This document shows, piece after piece, positions 8,354-16,643 of a stretch of DNA of 64,000 bases; position 1 is the first letter of the stretch, and each line of letters begins with the position of its first letter. A model generated the notes under the pieces. That model was not told the DNA's origin. It did not search any database and saw nothing but the letters and a program-made list of their open reading frames with translations. Where the stretch lies: assembly GCF_000419585.1 (NCBI RefSeq), contig NZ_ATTH01000001.1, positions 1,510,005-1,574,004 of the forward strand. Reading direction: 5' to 3'. Made by a program: the position numbers and the translations under genes. The stretch is from Salisaeta longa DSM 21114 (GTDB lineage Bacteria; Bacteroidota; Rhodothermia; Rhodothermales; Salinibacteraceae).

Positions 8354-10285
8354 ATGGGAAAGATTATAGGCATCGATTTGGGCACGACGAACTCCGTCGT
8401 GGCGGTCATGGAGGGCGGCGAGTCCAAAGTGATTGAGAATGCAGAAGGGGCGCGCACGACGCCCTCGGTGGTGGCCTACAAGAAGGATGGCGAACGCCTT
8501 GTGGGCGCGCCGGCCAAGCGGCAAGCCATCACCAACCCGGAGCGCACGATTGCATCGATTAAGCGCTTCATGGGGCGTCGCTACGACGAAGTAGAGGACG
8601 AGATCGACGAAGTGCCGTACGAGCTCGTACGGGGCGACAACGACACCGTCCGCGTAAAAATTGACGACCGCGAGTACACGCCGCAGGAAATCTCGGCGGT
8701 GGTGCTGCAGAAGCTGAAGCAGACGGCCGAAGAGTACCTGGGCGAAGAGGTCACCGAAGCGGTGATTACCGTGCCGGCGTACTTTAACGACGCGCAGCGT
8801 ACGGCCACCAAAGAGGCCGGCCAGATTGCGGGCCTGAAGGTGCAACGCATCATCAACGAGCCGACGGCGGCGTCGCTGGCCTACGGCCTCGATGACGAGA
8901 CCGAGCAGATTGTGGCCGTGTACGACTTTGGCGGCGGCACCTTCGACGTGTCGATCCTGGAGCTGGGCGACGGCGTCTTCGAGGTGCGCGCCACCTCCGG
9001 CGATACGCACCTGGGCGGCGACTCGCTCGACAAGAAGCTCATCGACTACATCGCCGACACCTTTAAGAAGGAGCAGGGCGTGGACCTGCGCAACGACGCC
9101 ATGGCGCTTCAGCGGCTGAAGGAAGCCGCCGAGAAGGCCAAGATCGAGCTGTCGAGCGCTACCACGACCACCATCAACCTGCCCTTTATCACGGCCACCG
9201 ATGAAGGGCCGAAGCACTTGAACATGAACCTGAACCGGGCCAAGTTCGAGCAACTCATCGGCGACCTCATTGAGGGTACCGTGAAGCCGATGCAGAAGGC
9301 GCTTGACGACGCCGACTTGTCGACGAGCGACGTGGACGAGGTGCTGCTTGTGGGCGGCTCCACGCGCGTACCGCTCGTGCAAGAGACCGTTGAAAACTTC
9401 TTTGGCAAGGCGCCCAACAAGTCGGTAAACCCCGACGAAGTGGTGTCTTTGGGTGCAGCCATTCAGGGCGGCGTGCTCTCGGGCGACGTGGACGACGTGC
9501 TGCTGCTTGACGTGACGCCCCTCGACCTGGGCATTGAGACGTTGGGCGGCGTCACCACCACGCTCATCCCGGCCAACACCACCATCCCGACGAAGAAGAG
9601 CGAGATCTTCTCGACGGCGGCCGACAACCAGACGTCGGTAGAGGTGCACGTGCTACAGGGCGACCGCGAGATGGCACGCGACAACCGCACCATTGGGCGG
9701 TTCCACCTCGACGGCATTCCGCCGGCGCCGCGGGGCACACCGCAGATTGAGGTGACGTTTGACATTGACGCCGACGGCATCCTGAACGTGTCGGCGGTTG
9801 ACAAGGCGACCGGCAAGGAGCAGTCCATTCGCATCGAAGCCTCCAGCGGCCTGAGCGAGGAGGAGATCGAACAGATGCGCAAGGACGCCGAAGAGCACGC
9901 GGCCGAAGACAAAGAGCGGAAGAAGCGCGCCGAGACGATCAACGAGGCCAACTCGATGGTGTACTCCACCGAGCAGAACCTCGAAGAGTACGGCGACAAG
10001 ATTCCGGAGGACAAGCGCAGTGCTATTGATGCGGCGCTTGAAGACCTCCGCGAAGAGCTCGAAACGACGACGGCCGACGACGACACCTCGGCGCTGGAGC
10101 AGAAGCTGCAGACCCTCAACGACAAGTGGGCGGCGGCCAGCGAAGAAATCTACGCGGCCCAGCAGCAGCAAGCCCAGCAGGGCGGCAACGGCGCAGCGCA
10201 AGGCGCCAACGCCCAGCAAGCGGCTGATGACGAGGGCGTGCGCGACGCGGACTTCGAAGTCGTCGACGAAGGCGAAGAGTCGTAA
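8354..10285 (+). CDS. dnaK: Molecular chaperone DnaK (Hsp70)
   Basis: 643 residues, full length. The N-terminal ATPase opens with [21 protein letters not shown]. It carries the phosphate-2 motif [17 protein letters not shown] and [13 protein letters not shown]. The substrate-binding domain begins near [13 protein letters not shown], and the C-terminus is Gln/Ala-rich ending in acidic [13 protein letters not shown], close to the EEVD-like tails of bacterial DnaK. It refolds client proteins with DnaJ and GrpE, neither of which is next to it here. No CIRCE (HrcA) element is seen upstream; instead the gene is flanked by an 18-base inverted repeat (8286-8303 / 10292-10311). A terminator follows at once, so it is probably monocistronic. 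Confidence 0.97.
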   Translation: MGKIIGIDLGTTNSVVAVMEGGESKVIENAEGARTTPSVVAYKKDGERLVGAPAKRQAITNPERTIASIKRFMGRRYDEVEDEIDEVPYELVRGDNDTVRVKIDDREYTPQEISAVVLQKLKQTAEEYLGEEVTEAVITVPAYFNDAQRTATKEAGQIAGLKVQRIINEPTAASLAYGLDDETEQIVAVYDFGGGTFDVSILELGDGVFEVRATSGDTHLGGDSLDKKLIDYIADTFKKEQGVDLRNDAMALQRLKEAAEKAKIELSSATTTTINLPFITATDEGPKHLNMNLNRAKFEQLIGDLIEGTVKPMQKALDDADLSTSDVDEVLLVGGSTRVPLVQETVENFFGKAPNKSVNPDEVVSLGAAIQGGVLSGDVDDVLLLDVTPLDLGIETLGGVTTTLIPANTTIPTKKSEIFSTAADNQTSVEVHVLQGDREMARDNRTIGRFHLDGIPPAPRGTPQIEVTFDIDADGILNVSAVDKATGKEQSIRIEASSGLSEEEIEQMRKDAEEHAAEDKERKKRAETINEANSMVYSTEQNLEEYGDKIPEDKRSAIDAALEDLREELETTTADDDTSALEQKLQTLNDKWAAASEEIYAAQQQQAQQGGNGAAQGANAQQAADDEGVRDADFEVVDEGEES

Positions 10286-10291
10286 GCGTGC

Positions 10292-10311
10292 TTGCGCAGG
10301 TGTGATCACTC
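10292..10311. repeat. Right arm of inverted repeat flanking dnaK
   Basis: TTGCGCAGGTGTGATCACTC starts 6 bases after the dnaK stop. It is the reverse complement of 8286-8303 apart from a two-base TG insertion. It lies directly before the dnaK terminator, so it would be in the 3' end of the transcript, while the other arm would be in the leader. Confidence 0.55.
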
Positions 10312-10316
10312 ACGCC

Positions 10317-10357
10317 AATCCCCCGGCGCCCACATCTGGGCCGTCGGGGGATTTTTA
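10317..10357 (+). terminator. Rho-independent terminator after dnaK
   Basis: ATCCCCCG (10318-10325) pairs with CGGGGGAT (10345-10352), with extra inner pairing of CCCA/TGGG, followed by a T run. It ends dnaK transcription and also separates it from the convergent GH13 gene. Confidence 0.85.
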
Positions 10358-10376
10358 TGTGCGGGCAGCACGCGTG

Positions 10377-11990
10377 TCACATCTCAACGACGACGCCTTC
10401 GTGGGGCCCAAGCGTTAGGTACAACTCCACGGCCGTGCCATCGCGGGCCGGATCGGTGGCACACGCGATGGTGCCGCGGTGCCGGCCGCTGGGCAGCACC
10501 ATCGTGCGCTCGGCGTCCGAGAAGTTGAGCGCGACGAGGTAGACGGCTTCGTCATGGGCCCGTATAAACACGAAGCAGTCGTCTGGGCGCTGATTGACCG
10601 GAACGTAGCGCCCGTGCTGTAACGCTGGCGTGGTGCGGCGCAGCGCAAGGAGGCGCCGGTACAGGTTCAGCACGCTCCCGGGGTCGTCCAGCTGCTCGTC
10701 TACCGCAAGCGCACGATGCCCGTCGCCAATGGGCAGCCACAGCGCGTCGGGCGCAGCCTCCGAGAAGCCGGCCGCGGGGGCATCCGTCCACGGCATGGGC
10801 GTGCGGCAGCCGTCGCGGCCCAGGCCCGGCACGTTTTTGCCCCACGGATCTTTCTGCCGCTCGGGGGGGATGTCGGCCTCGGGCAGGCCCAGCTCGTCGC
10901 CGTAGTACAGCGTGGGCGTGCCGCGCAGCGTGAGCAGCAACACGGCCGCGAGCCGGGTGTGCGCCGGGCCCAGGCGGGTCGCCAGGCGCGCCTCGTCGTG
11001 GTTTCCCAGCACGTAGTTGGGCCACGCCCCCTCGGGCAGCGCCGCCTCCAGGCTGTTCACCACGCGCTCCACGCCGTCGGCCGACCACTCGGCATTCAGC
11101 AGCGCAAAGTTGAACGGCAGGTGCATTTCGTCGAGGGCCTCGCCGTAGAACGCCGTCCACGACGCCCAATCGTAGATGTGCAGCTCGCCGATGGCCACGC
11201 GATCGCCGCGCGCATCGAGCAGGCTCCGAATCTGGCGGTAGACGTCGTGCACGTCGGGGTGGCCGTGGTCGTACAGGTGCAACTGCGTGTCGTACGCGCC
11301 GCGCGACTTGTGATACGCGGTATCGCTGGTGGCCCGCGGCGGGTTGTCGCGCATCGCGGGGTCCTTCATGATGAAGTGCGCCACATCGATTCGAAACCCA
11401 TCCACCCCGCGCTCCAGCCAAAACTGCAGCACGCCAAACATGGCATCGCGCACAGCCGGGTTCCGCCAGTTGAGGTCGGGCTGTTCCTTCAGAAAGGTGT
11501 GCAGGTAGTACTGCTGCGTCGCCTCGTCCCACGTCCACGCCGGACCGCCAAACATGCTCAGCCAGTTGTTGGGCGGGCTGCCGTCGGGCTTCGGATCGGC
11601 CCACACGTACCAGTCGCGCTTGGGATGCTCGCGCGACGACCGCGCAGCCTCAAACCATGGATGCTGATCGGACGTGTGATTCGGCACGAAGTCGATGATA
11701 ACCCGCAGGTCGCGGGCATGCGCGGCCTCCACGAGCCGATCGAACGCATCGAGCGTGCCGTACTCGGACGCTACGTTCATGTAGTCGGCCACGTCGTACC
11801 CGAAGTCGGCCATGGGCGACGGGTAGAAGGGCGAGAGCCACAGCGCATCCACGCCGAGCGTGTCGGCCAGGTAATCCAGCTTCTGGATGACGCCGGCCAA
11901 ATCGCCGATGCCGTCGCCGTTGGCATCGCAAAAGCTGCGCGGATAAATCTGGTAGATGACGGCGGTTTGCCACCAGGCGGGATCGGACAT
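10377..11990 (-). CDS. GH13 alpha-glucosidase / oligo-1,6-glucosidase family
   Basis: 537 residues from MSDPAWWQTAVIYQIYPRSF (ATG 11990), the standard family N-terminus. GH13 conserved regions are all visible: DFVPNHTS (region I), GFRIDVAHF with the nucleophile Asp (II), IGELHIYD with the acid/base Glu (III) and YVLGNHDEARLATR (IV). The C-terminal beta domain ends in EVVVEM-like residues. It hydrolyses alpha-glucosidic ends of malto- or isomalto-oligosaccharides, probably in the cytoplasm since no signal peptide is present. The related malQ gene lies 5 kb away, suggesting shared starch or maltodextrin use. Exact linkage specificity cannot be fixed by eye; trehalose-active relatives share these motifs. 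Confidence 0.88.
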   Translation of the reverse strand: MSDPAWWQTAVIYQIYPRSFCDANGDGIGDLAGVIQKLDYLADTLGVDALWLSPFYPSPMADFGYDVADYMNVASEYGTLDAFDRLVEAAHARDLRVIIDFVPNHTSDQHPWFEAARSSREHPKRDWYVWADPKPDGSPPNNWLSMFGGPAWTWDEATQQYYLHTFLKEQPDLNWRNPAVRDAMFGVLQFWLERGVDGFRIDVAHFIMKDPAMRDNPPRATSDTAYHKSRGAYDTQLHLYDHGHPDVHDVYRQIRSLLDARGDRVAIGELHIYDWASWTAFYGEALDEMHLPFNFALLNAEWSADGVERVVNSLEAALPEGAWPNYVLGNHDEARLATRLGPAHTRLAAVLLLTLRGTPTLYYGDELGLPEADIPPERQKDPWGKNVPGLGRDGCRTPMPWTDAPAAGFSEAAPDALWLPIGDGHRALAVDEQLDDPGSVLNLYRRLLALRRTTPALQHGRYVPVNQRPDDCFVFIRAHDEAVYLVALNFSDAERTMVLPSGRHRGTIACATDPARDGTAVELYLTLGPHEGVVVEM

Positions 11991-12077
11991 GGGGCGAGCG
12001 GCGGATGAGTGAGCAAAAGCACGAGTCTTTAGGATAGCCTCTTCGTGCCTGCAACGCAAGATCGCCCCAAGCCGCCG

Positions 12078-12944
12078 TCATGCACGACCGGCCACGTCGG
12101 CCATCGGATCGGGATGTTGAAACGTATAGCCGAGACGCGCCTTGATTTTGTCGTTGACGATGCGCTTGCCACCGGCTTCGTCGTCTGTATCAAATGTGGG
12201 CGGCGCGAGGTCCATGGCGCGCGCCGCTGCGGGGTAGAAGTCGGCACGGGCCGGGTGGCGATCGGCGCATGCGTTAAACACATCGTTGCGTGCGTCTTGG
12301 GCAACCAGCGCGCGCAGCAGCCCGATGCAGTCGTCGCGGTGGATGAGGTTGACGGGGGCCTGCGGGCGGCTCACGTTGGCGCGGCCCGCGAGGTAGCGCG
12401 CCGGATGCCGGTCGCCGCCGTAGAGGCCGGCAAGCCGCACGATGGTGATGTCGAGGGCGTCGCGCGCCGCCCACAGCGTCTGTTCGGCCGCGCGCACCGC
12501 CCGGCTCGTCGCGCGCCGCGGGGGCGGAAGCGCATCGAGCGCGTCGGGCCAGGCATCGGCTTCGGTCACCGGACCGTCGGTTGGCGGGTAGACCCCGGTG
12601 GAGCTCGCCATCACGATCCAGCGGGTGCGCCCCTCACGCGCCGCCCGCGCCACCGCCTGCACCTGTTGCGCATGATACGCCGCCGGGTCGTTGGGCGCGC
12701 GCGACGGGGGGACGTTGAGCACCAGCACATCGGCGTCGAACAGGCGCTCCGGCGCCTCACCCGTTACCTCGGGCTCTAGACGACACAGCACCGGCCGGAT
12801 GCCGTCGCCACGCAAAACATCCAGCTTTGCTTCGGTTGTGGTGGCGCCGTACACCGTGTATCCGTCGGCGGCCCAGGCCGCAGCCAATGGGCGGCCCAGC
12901 CATCCGCATCCCAAAACACTGATCGACAGGGGGGCATCAGGCAT
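12078..12944 (-). CDS. NAD(P)-dependent epimerase/dehydratase-like SDR protein (YeeZ-type)
   Basis: 288 residues. The N-terminal Rossmann motif SVLGCGWLGRPLAAAW carries GxGxxG, and TRWIVMASSTGVYPP is the strand with the SDR Ser. The usual YxxxK is not evident; GLYGGDRHPARYLAG follows the VRLAGLYG strand typical of extended SDR proteins. The GCGWLG opening is characteristic of the YeeZ-like group, whose substrates are unknown. It sits between the GH13 gene and the histidine kinase on the same strand, 17 bases after the kinase stop, so it may be co-transcribed with the kinase. Confidence 0.75.
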   Translation of the reverse strand: MPDAPLSISVLGCGWLGRPLAAAWAADGYTVYGATTTEAKLDVLRGDGIRPVLCRLEPEVTGEAPERLFDADVLVLNVPPSRAPNDPAAYHAQQVQAVARAAREGRTRWIVMASSTGVYPPTDGPVTEADAWPDALDALPPPRRATSRAVRAAEQTLWAARDALDITIVRLAGLYGGDRHPARYLAGRANVSRPQAPVNLIHRDDCIGLLRALVAQDARNDVFNACADRHPARADFYPAAARAMDLAPPTFDTDDEAGGKRIVNDKIKARLGYTFQHPDPMADVAGRA

Positions 12945-12961
12945 GTTGTACGGCGTGTGTT

Positions 12962-14086
12962 TTATCCATTGACCTGCGTAGAGTGCGAAGAAAGCCGCTC
13001 AACATTTACGTCATCGTCGTCAACGACGGTTTCCTCTTCGTCCTCGATGGTTGACGCACGCGGCTTGTCGGCCGTAGGCAACCATATCTTGAACGTGCTT
13101 CCTTCGCCAACCGTGCTTTCAACGGTCACGCGGCCGTCGTGTTGATCCACGACTTGCTTCACGATGTACAGCCCAAGCCCCGACGAGCTTTCCCCGCCCG
13201 TAGGTTCGGGCGTAAGACGCTGAAACGGCTGAAAGAGGTGCCGCTTGTCTTCTTCCGTAAGCCCGGGACCCTCATCCCGTACCGCAAAGCTTATTTCGTC
13301 GGGCGCGTATTGCACGGATATCGCAACGGTGGTCCCCTTCGGCGCGTACTTCAGCGCGTTGCTCACCAGGTTGTTCATCGCCTCCCGCAGGCGGCGGCGT
13401 TCCGCCCGCACGGTGCACGGGCGGCTCGGAATATTGAGGTCTAGGACCTGATCTTTGCGATCGGCCTGCGCCTTAAAGCCCACAACCACCCACTGCGCCA
13501 AATCGGCCACGTCCACGATAGCGCGTTCGGCGGTTGGCTTGTCGTCGTCGGTGCCGGCTGCCGTTGCCAGCAAATCATCGATGAGCGTAAGCGACTCGTT
13601 GGCCGAGGATTGCATGAGCGAGATTTTGCGGTGCACTTCTTCATCCAGCCCGTCGCGCTCCAGCAATACTTCGGCAAGGGCCCGAATGCCGAAGATGGGG
13701 TTCTTCAGATCGTGCGCGGCAACCCCCAGCACGCGCGAATTCTCCTCCAGCGCATCCTGCAAGAGCGCATTGCTCCGCAACAGCTCCCGGTTGTACTTTT
13801 GCAGCTGACGGGCCTGCTGCCGCACCTTGCGCGTACGCTCCGCCACCATATGCTCCAGGCGCTGCGCCCGCTGCCGCAACTGGCGCGACCGCCACTGCAC
13901 AACGAGCAAGATCAGAATGCCCAGCAGTACCGCCAACAGCACCAGCTCGCCCGACGCCCCAATGCCTGGCAGAATATCGGGCAGGGAGATTACGGCCACG
14001 GGCAACCCACTATCAGAAGGCTGCGCTGCGGGCGGCTGCACGGCGTCTACAGGCGGCATGCCATCATCAGATCGTAAGAAACGCAT
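12962..14086 (-). CDS. Membrane sensor histidine kinase, short sensor part
   Basis: 374 residues. A single membrane helix at about 47-65 is followed by a coiled coil (66-118), a HisKA domain with phospho-acceptor His125 in AAHDLKNPIFGI, and an HATPase domain with N box LREAMNNLVSNALKYAPKG, G1 VRDEGPGLTEED and G2 GGESSSGLGLYIVKQ. The last 40 residues are acidic. The N-terminal 46 residues are too short for a periplasmic sensor, so it may sense through the membrane or a partner; related kinases in this group often carry large beta-propeller sensors that are missing here. No response regulator is adjacent. Confidence 0.88.
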   Translation of the reverse strand: MRFLRSDDGMPPVDAVQPPAAQPSDSGLPVAVISLPDILPGIGASGELVLLAVLLGILILLVVQWRSRQLRQRAQRLEHMVAERTRKVRQQARQLQKYNRELLRSNALLQDALEENSRVLGVAAHDLKNPIFGIRALAEVLLERDGLDEEVHRKISLMQSSANESLTLIDDLLATAAGTDDDKPTAERAIVDVADLAQWVVVGFKAQADRKDQVLDLNIPSRPCTVRAERRRLREAMNNLVSNALKYAPKGTTVAISVQYAPDEISFAVRDEGPGLTEEDKRHLFQPFQRLTPEPTGGESSSGLGLYIVKQVVDQHDGRVTVESTVGEGSTFKIWLPTADKPRASTIEDEEETVVDDDDVNVERLSSHSTQVNG

Positions 14087-14158
14087 AGGGCATGGCCCAA
14101 TTTTGTCGTAGCGCCTATGAAATGCTGGAGGTTCTATCGCCGCATTCTATTAACTACA

Positions 14159-14172
14159 TAAGCATATGCTTA
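14159..14172. promoter_or_regulatory. 14-base perfect palindrome, possible operator
   Basis: TAAGCATATGCTTA is a perfect palindrome in an AT-rich part of the gap between the divergent histidine kinase (start 14086) and the bPH2 pair. A regulator-binding site is plausible; there is no direct proof. Confidence 0.4.
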
Positions 14173-14293
14173 CGTTTTCTGTGGCTGCTTATTTTGGATG
14201 GCGAGTGTACGGCGCTTCGAAGGCAGCACCGTACCAGAGCCGCCACAGCTACTTTATGGCATATACTATCGCCAAAAGCTGGATGCACCATCA

Positions 14294-14317
14294 GACGCAG
14301 TGGGTGCGTCTTTTTTT
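14294..14317 (+). terminator. Strong intrinsic terminator in a region without a gene
   Basis: GACGCA (14294-14299), a 5-base loop and TGCGTC (14305-14310) are followed by seven T. No supported gene ends upstream on this strand, so it may end a small RNA starting near the palindrome at 14159 or act as a leader attenuator. The 447-base gap 14087-14533 otherwise holds further hairpins (GTACGG...CCGTAC, 14209-14236; TGCGGTG...CACCGCA near 14345-14370) but no convincing ORF. Confidence 0.75.
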
Positions 14318-14533
14318 ACTTTATCGTGATACATTGGTGTTTGGTGCGGTGATCCATGGTGCACCGCATTTTGCGCCAGAGCTCCTGCGCCGCTGGCGCC
14401 TGCCCGGTCTTCTCGCAGAAGACACACGCGCGGCCCGCCACGTAACGCCTGAACCTCTGCCGGTGCTCTTGGGTTATCTTTGTCGCTATCCTTTCGTGTC
14501 CGTTGCCCGATTTCTTTCCGCCGGTTGCTTTCT

Positions 14534-15073
14534 GTGGACGCCTCCCCTCCGCCCGATGCCACCGCTCCGTTTCCGCCTTCGAAGGACGCGCTGCGCACGC
14601 TCGACCCCTCCGTTCGCGCGGTGTGGCGCAGCATGTGGGGACTGTGGGGCGGCGCGCTGTGGCTGGCCGTCATTTTCTACGACCTGACCCGCTGGTACGC
14701 GCCCGATCCAGCACTTCCGTTGGGCGTGCCCACTGTAGCGGTAGGCGTGCTTCTGGGGCTAGGAGCGTGGCTGTGGCCCTACTGGCAGTACCGGGCCTGG
14801 CGCTTTGTGCTGCGCCCCAACGAGCTCTACCTGATGCACGGCGTAATTACACATGTGCGCACGGTGGTGCCCCTGCGCCGCATTCAGCACCTCGATGTGT
14901 CGCAGAACATCCTGGAGCGCGAATTTGGTCTGGGACGCCTGGTGGTGCATACGGCAGGGTCGCGCAGTAGCGACGTAACCATTCCGGGCCTGCCGCTGGA
15001 CGACGCCGAGCGCCTGCGCGACCAGGTGCGGCAGTTCATTCTCGACGATCCGTTGCCCGACAACTCGCTGTAA
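14534..15073 (+). CDS. bPH2 (PF03703) domain membrane protein, YdbS-like
   Basis: 179 residues when started at GTG 14534 (VDASPPPDATAP); the frame is open further upstream but that part looks non-coding. Two membrane helices lie near 39-55 and 65-84, followed by one bacterial PH domain (VLRPNELYLMHGVITHVRTVVPLRRIQHLDVSQNILEREFGL split over the conserved core). The stop codon directly abuts the ATG of the next gene, a three-bPH2 protein. YdbS/YdbT pairs are widespread, membrane-bound and of unclear function; some are linked with export or stress resistance. Confidence 0.8.
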   Translation: MDASPPPDATAPFPPSKDALRTLDPSVRAVWRSMWGLWGGALWLAVIFYDLTRWYAPDPALPLGVPTVAVGVLLGLGAWLWPYWQYRAWRFVLRPNELYLMHGVITHVRTVVPLRRIQHLDVSQNILEREFGLGRLVVHTAGSRSSDVTIPGLPLDDAERLRDQVRQFILDDPLPDNSL

Positions 15074-16618
15074 ATGCCTGCCGCCGCCCCCGACATTGCG
15101 GAAGGTCGCCGCCTGCACCCCCTCACGCTGCTGCTGCGCATCCTGGCGAGCCTGCCGGCCGTGGTGCTGTTGCTGCTGCCCGTGCTCACCGGCTCGTCGT
15201 CGAACGACCCGTGGCTCTCGCTGCTCATGACGGGGCTCTATGGCCTCGTGGCCCTTCCGGCCATCATTATGCGCTACCTGCGGCTGCGCTACCAGATTAC
15301 CCCGCAACAAATCGTGATCCAGCGGGGCGTCATCCGCCGACAGAACCGGAGCATCCCTGTCGAACGCGTGCAAAACATCCAGATCGAGCGCCCGCTCATG
15401 GCTCGCTTCTTTGGGCTGGCCCGCGTAAAGATCGAAACTGCAGGCGGCAGCTCTACCGAAGGCGTGCTGGAGTATGTGCACATCGACGAAGCGCAACGCA
15501 TCCGGCAGACCATTCGCTCCCTACAGGCCGATGGGACGGCCCAGCCGGCAGACGATGCAACGGATCGGCGCGACCTGCTGTACGGCATGAACACGCCACG
15601 CGTCCTGCTCTCTGGCGCCTTCCGCTTTTCGCTGCTGTACATTGCTGTCATTTTTTCCGTCACGCAGTTCTTTGATCCCAACCAGATCACCGCATGGCTC
15701 ATGCAGTCGCGCGGATGGGTGCAACAAGTTGCGGAAGCGGCCTACGCGTCGCCCGCGCTCACGGCCCTGCTCACGGCCGGAGCCGCCGTGCTGCTCGGAT
15801 GGACCACGGGCGTCGTGCTGCACGTCAACCGGTTCTACGGCTTTCGGCTGTGGCTCGATGAAGACAAGCTCCACAAAAAGCACGGCCTGCTCGCCGTTAC
15901 CGAAGGCACCATTCCGCTGGAAAAGGTGCAGGTGCTCATCCTGGAGACAAACCCACTGATGCGCGCGTTTGGCTGGTACACGCTCAAGGTGCAGACGATG
16001 GGGCTCGATGTGGAGGAGGAAGGCCACCGCGTCATTGCGCCGTTTGCTCAGTTTGCGGATGCCGTGGCGCTCGCGCAGCGGGTGCACCGCTTCCATTTGC
16101 CGGAGGACTTCACCTCGGTATCGCCCATCACGATTCGCCGCCGCTTTGTGCGCTATGCCGGCGCGTTGGTTGGTCTGGTGGGCCTTGGCGGATGGCTGTG
16201 GCCGTTGGACTGGTGGCATCCGGCGGGCGTGGCCGCTCCGTGGTGGCTGCTCGCACTGCTCCCTGCTGCTTTTGGGTGGGCGGTGCTTCAGTACCGCTAC
16301 CACGCGTACACCCTGTCGGGCCGCGAGCTGTATGTGCGCCGGGGCGTGCTGCGCCAGCGGCTCTGGGTGATGCCTGTGTCCAAGTTTCACGTGTTTTACC
16401 AGACGGCGACCGTCTTTCAGCGGCGCCTGAACGTGGCCAACGTGTTTGTTGATACGGCCGGGGCCTCGTCTGCGGCGTATCCCGACATTATCGATCTGCC
16501 GCAGCCCGTAGCCCGCGCACTCATGGAACAGCTGCATGCCCGGTTTGCGTGGTACCACCAGCAGTTGCTTGTGCGCCGCAGCGCCCGGCGCGCCCTCCCG
16601 GCCCCCGCCTCCTCGTAA
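15074..16618 (+). CDS. Large bPH2-domain membrane protein, YdbT-like
   Basis: 514 residues. It contains three repeats of membrane helices followed by a bPH2 module: RYQITPQQIVIQRGVIRRQNRSI with RVQNIQIERPLMARFFGL (about 73-120), then YGFRLWLDEDKLHKKHGLL with KVQVLILETNPLMRAFG (about 255-305), then YTLSGRELYVRRGVLRQRL with SKFHVFYQTATVFQRRLNV (about 415-465). The ATG abuts the stop of the YdbS-like gene, so the pair is translationally coupled. Function in this family is not established; the products probably form a membrane complex. Confidence 0.82.
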   Translation: MPAAAPDIAEGRRLHPLTLLLRILASLPAVVLLLLPVLTGSSSNDPWLSLLMTGLYGLVALPAIIMRYLRLRYQITPQQIVIQRGVIRRQNRSIPVERVQNIQIERPLMARFFGLARVKIETAGGSSTEGVLEYVHIDEAQRIRQTIRSLQADGTAQPADDATDRRDLLYGMNTPRVLLSGAFRFSLLYIAVIFSVTQFFDPNQITAWLMQSRGWVQQVAEAAYASPALTALLTAGAAVLLGWTTGVVLHVNRFYGFRLWLDEDKLHKKHGLLAVTEGTIPLEKVQVLILETNPLMRAFGWYTLKVQTMGLDVEEEGHRVIAPFAQFADAVALAQRVHRFHLPEDFTSVSPITIRRRFVRYAGALVGLVGLGGWLWPLDWWHPAGVAAPWWLLALLPAAFGWAVLQYRYHAYTLSGRELYVRRGVLRQRLWVMPVSKFHVFYQTATVFQRRLNVANVFVDTAGASSAAYPDIIDLPQPVARALMEQLHARFAWYHQQLLVRRSARRALPAPASS

Positions 16619-16643
16619 TTGTTCTCCCAACCGCCCCCAACCG

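Noticed and set aside
8348-9649. 433-residue minus-strand frame across dnaK
   Set aside because: Antisense shadow of dnaK caused by high GC at third codon positions.
14200-14317. SRP RNA (4.5S) or 6S RNA in the kinase-bPH2 gap
   Set aside because: The conserved GGTCAGG...GGAAGCAGC domain IV sequence is missing and no long 6S-type hairpin with central bubble is apparent.
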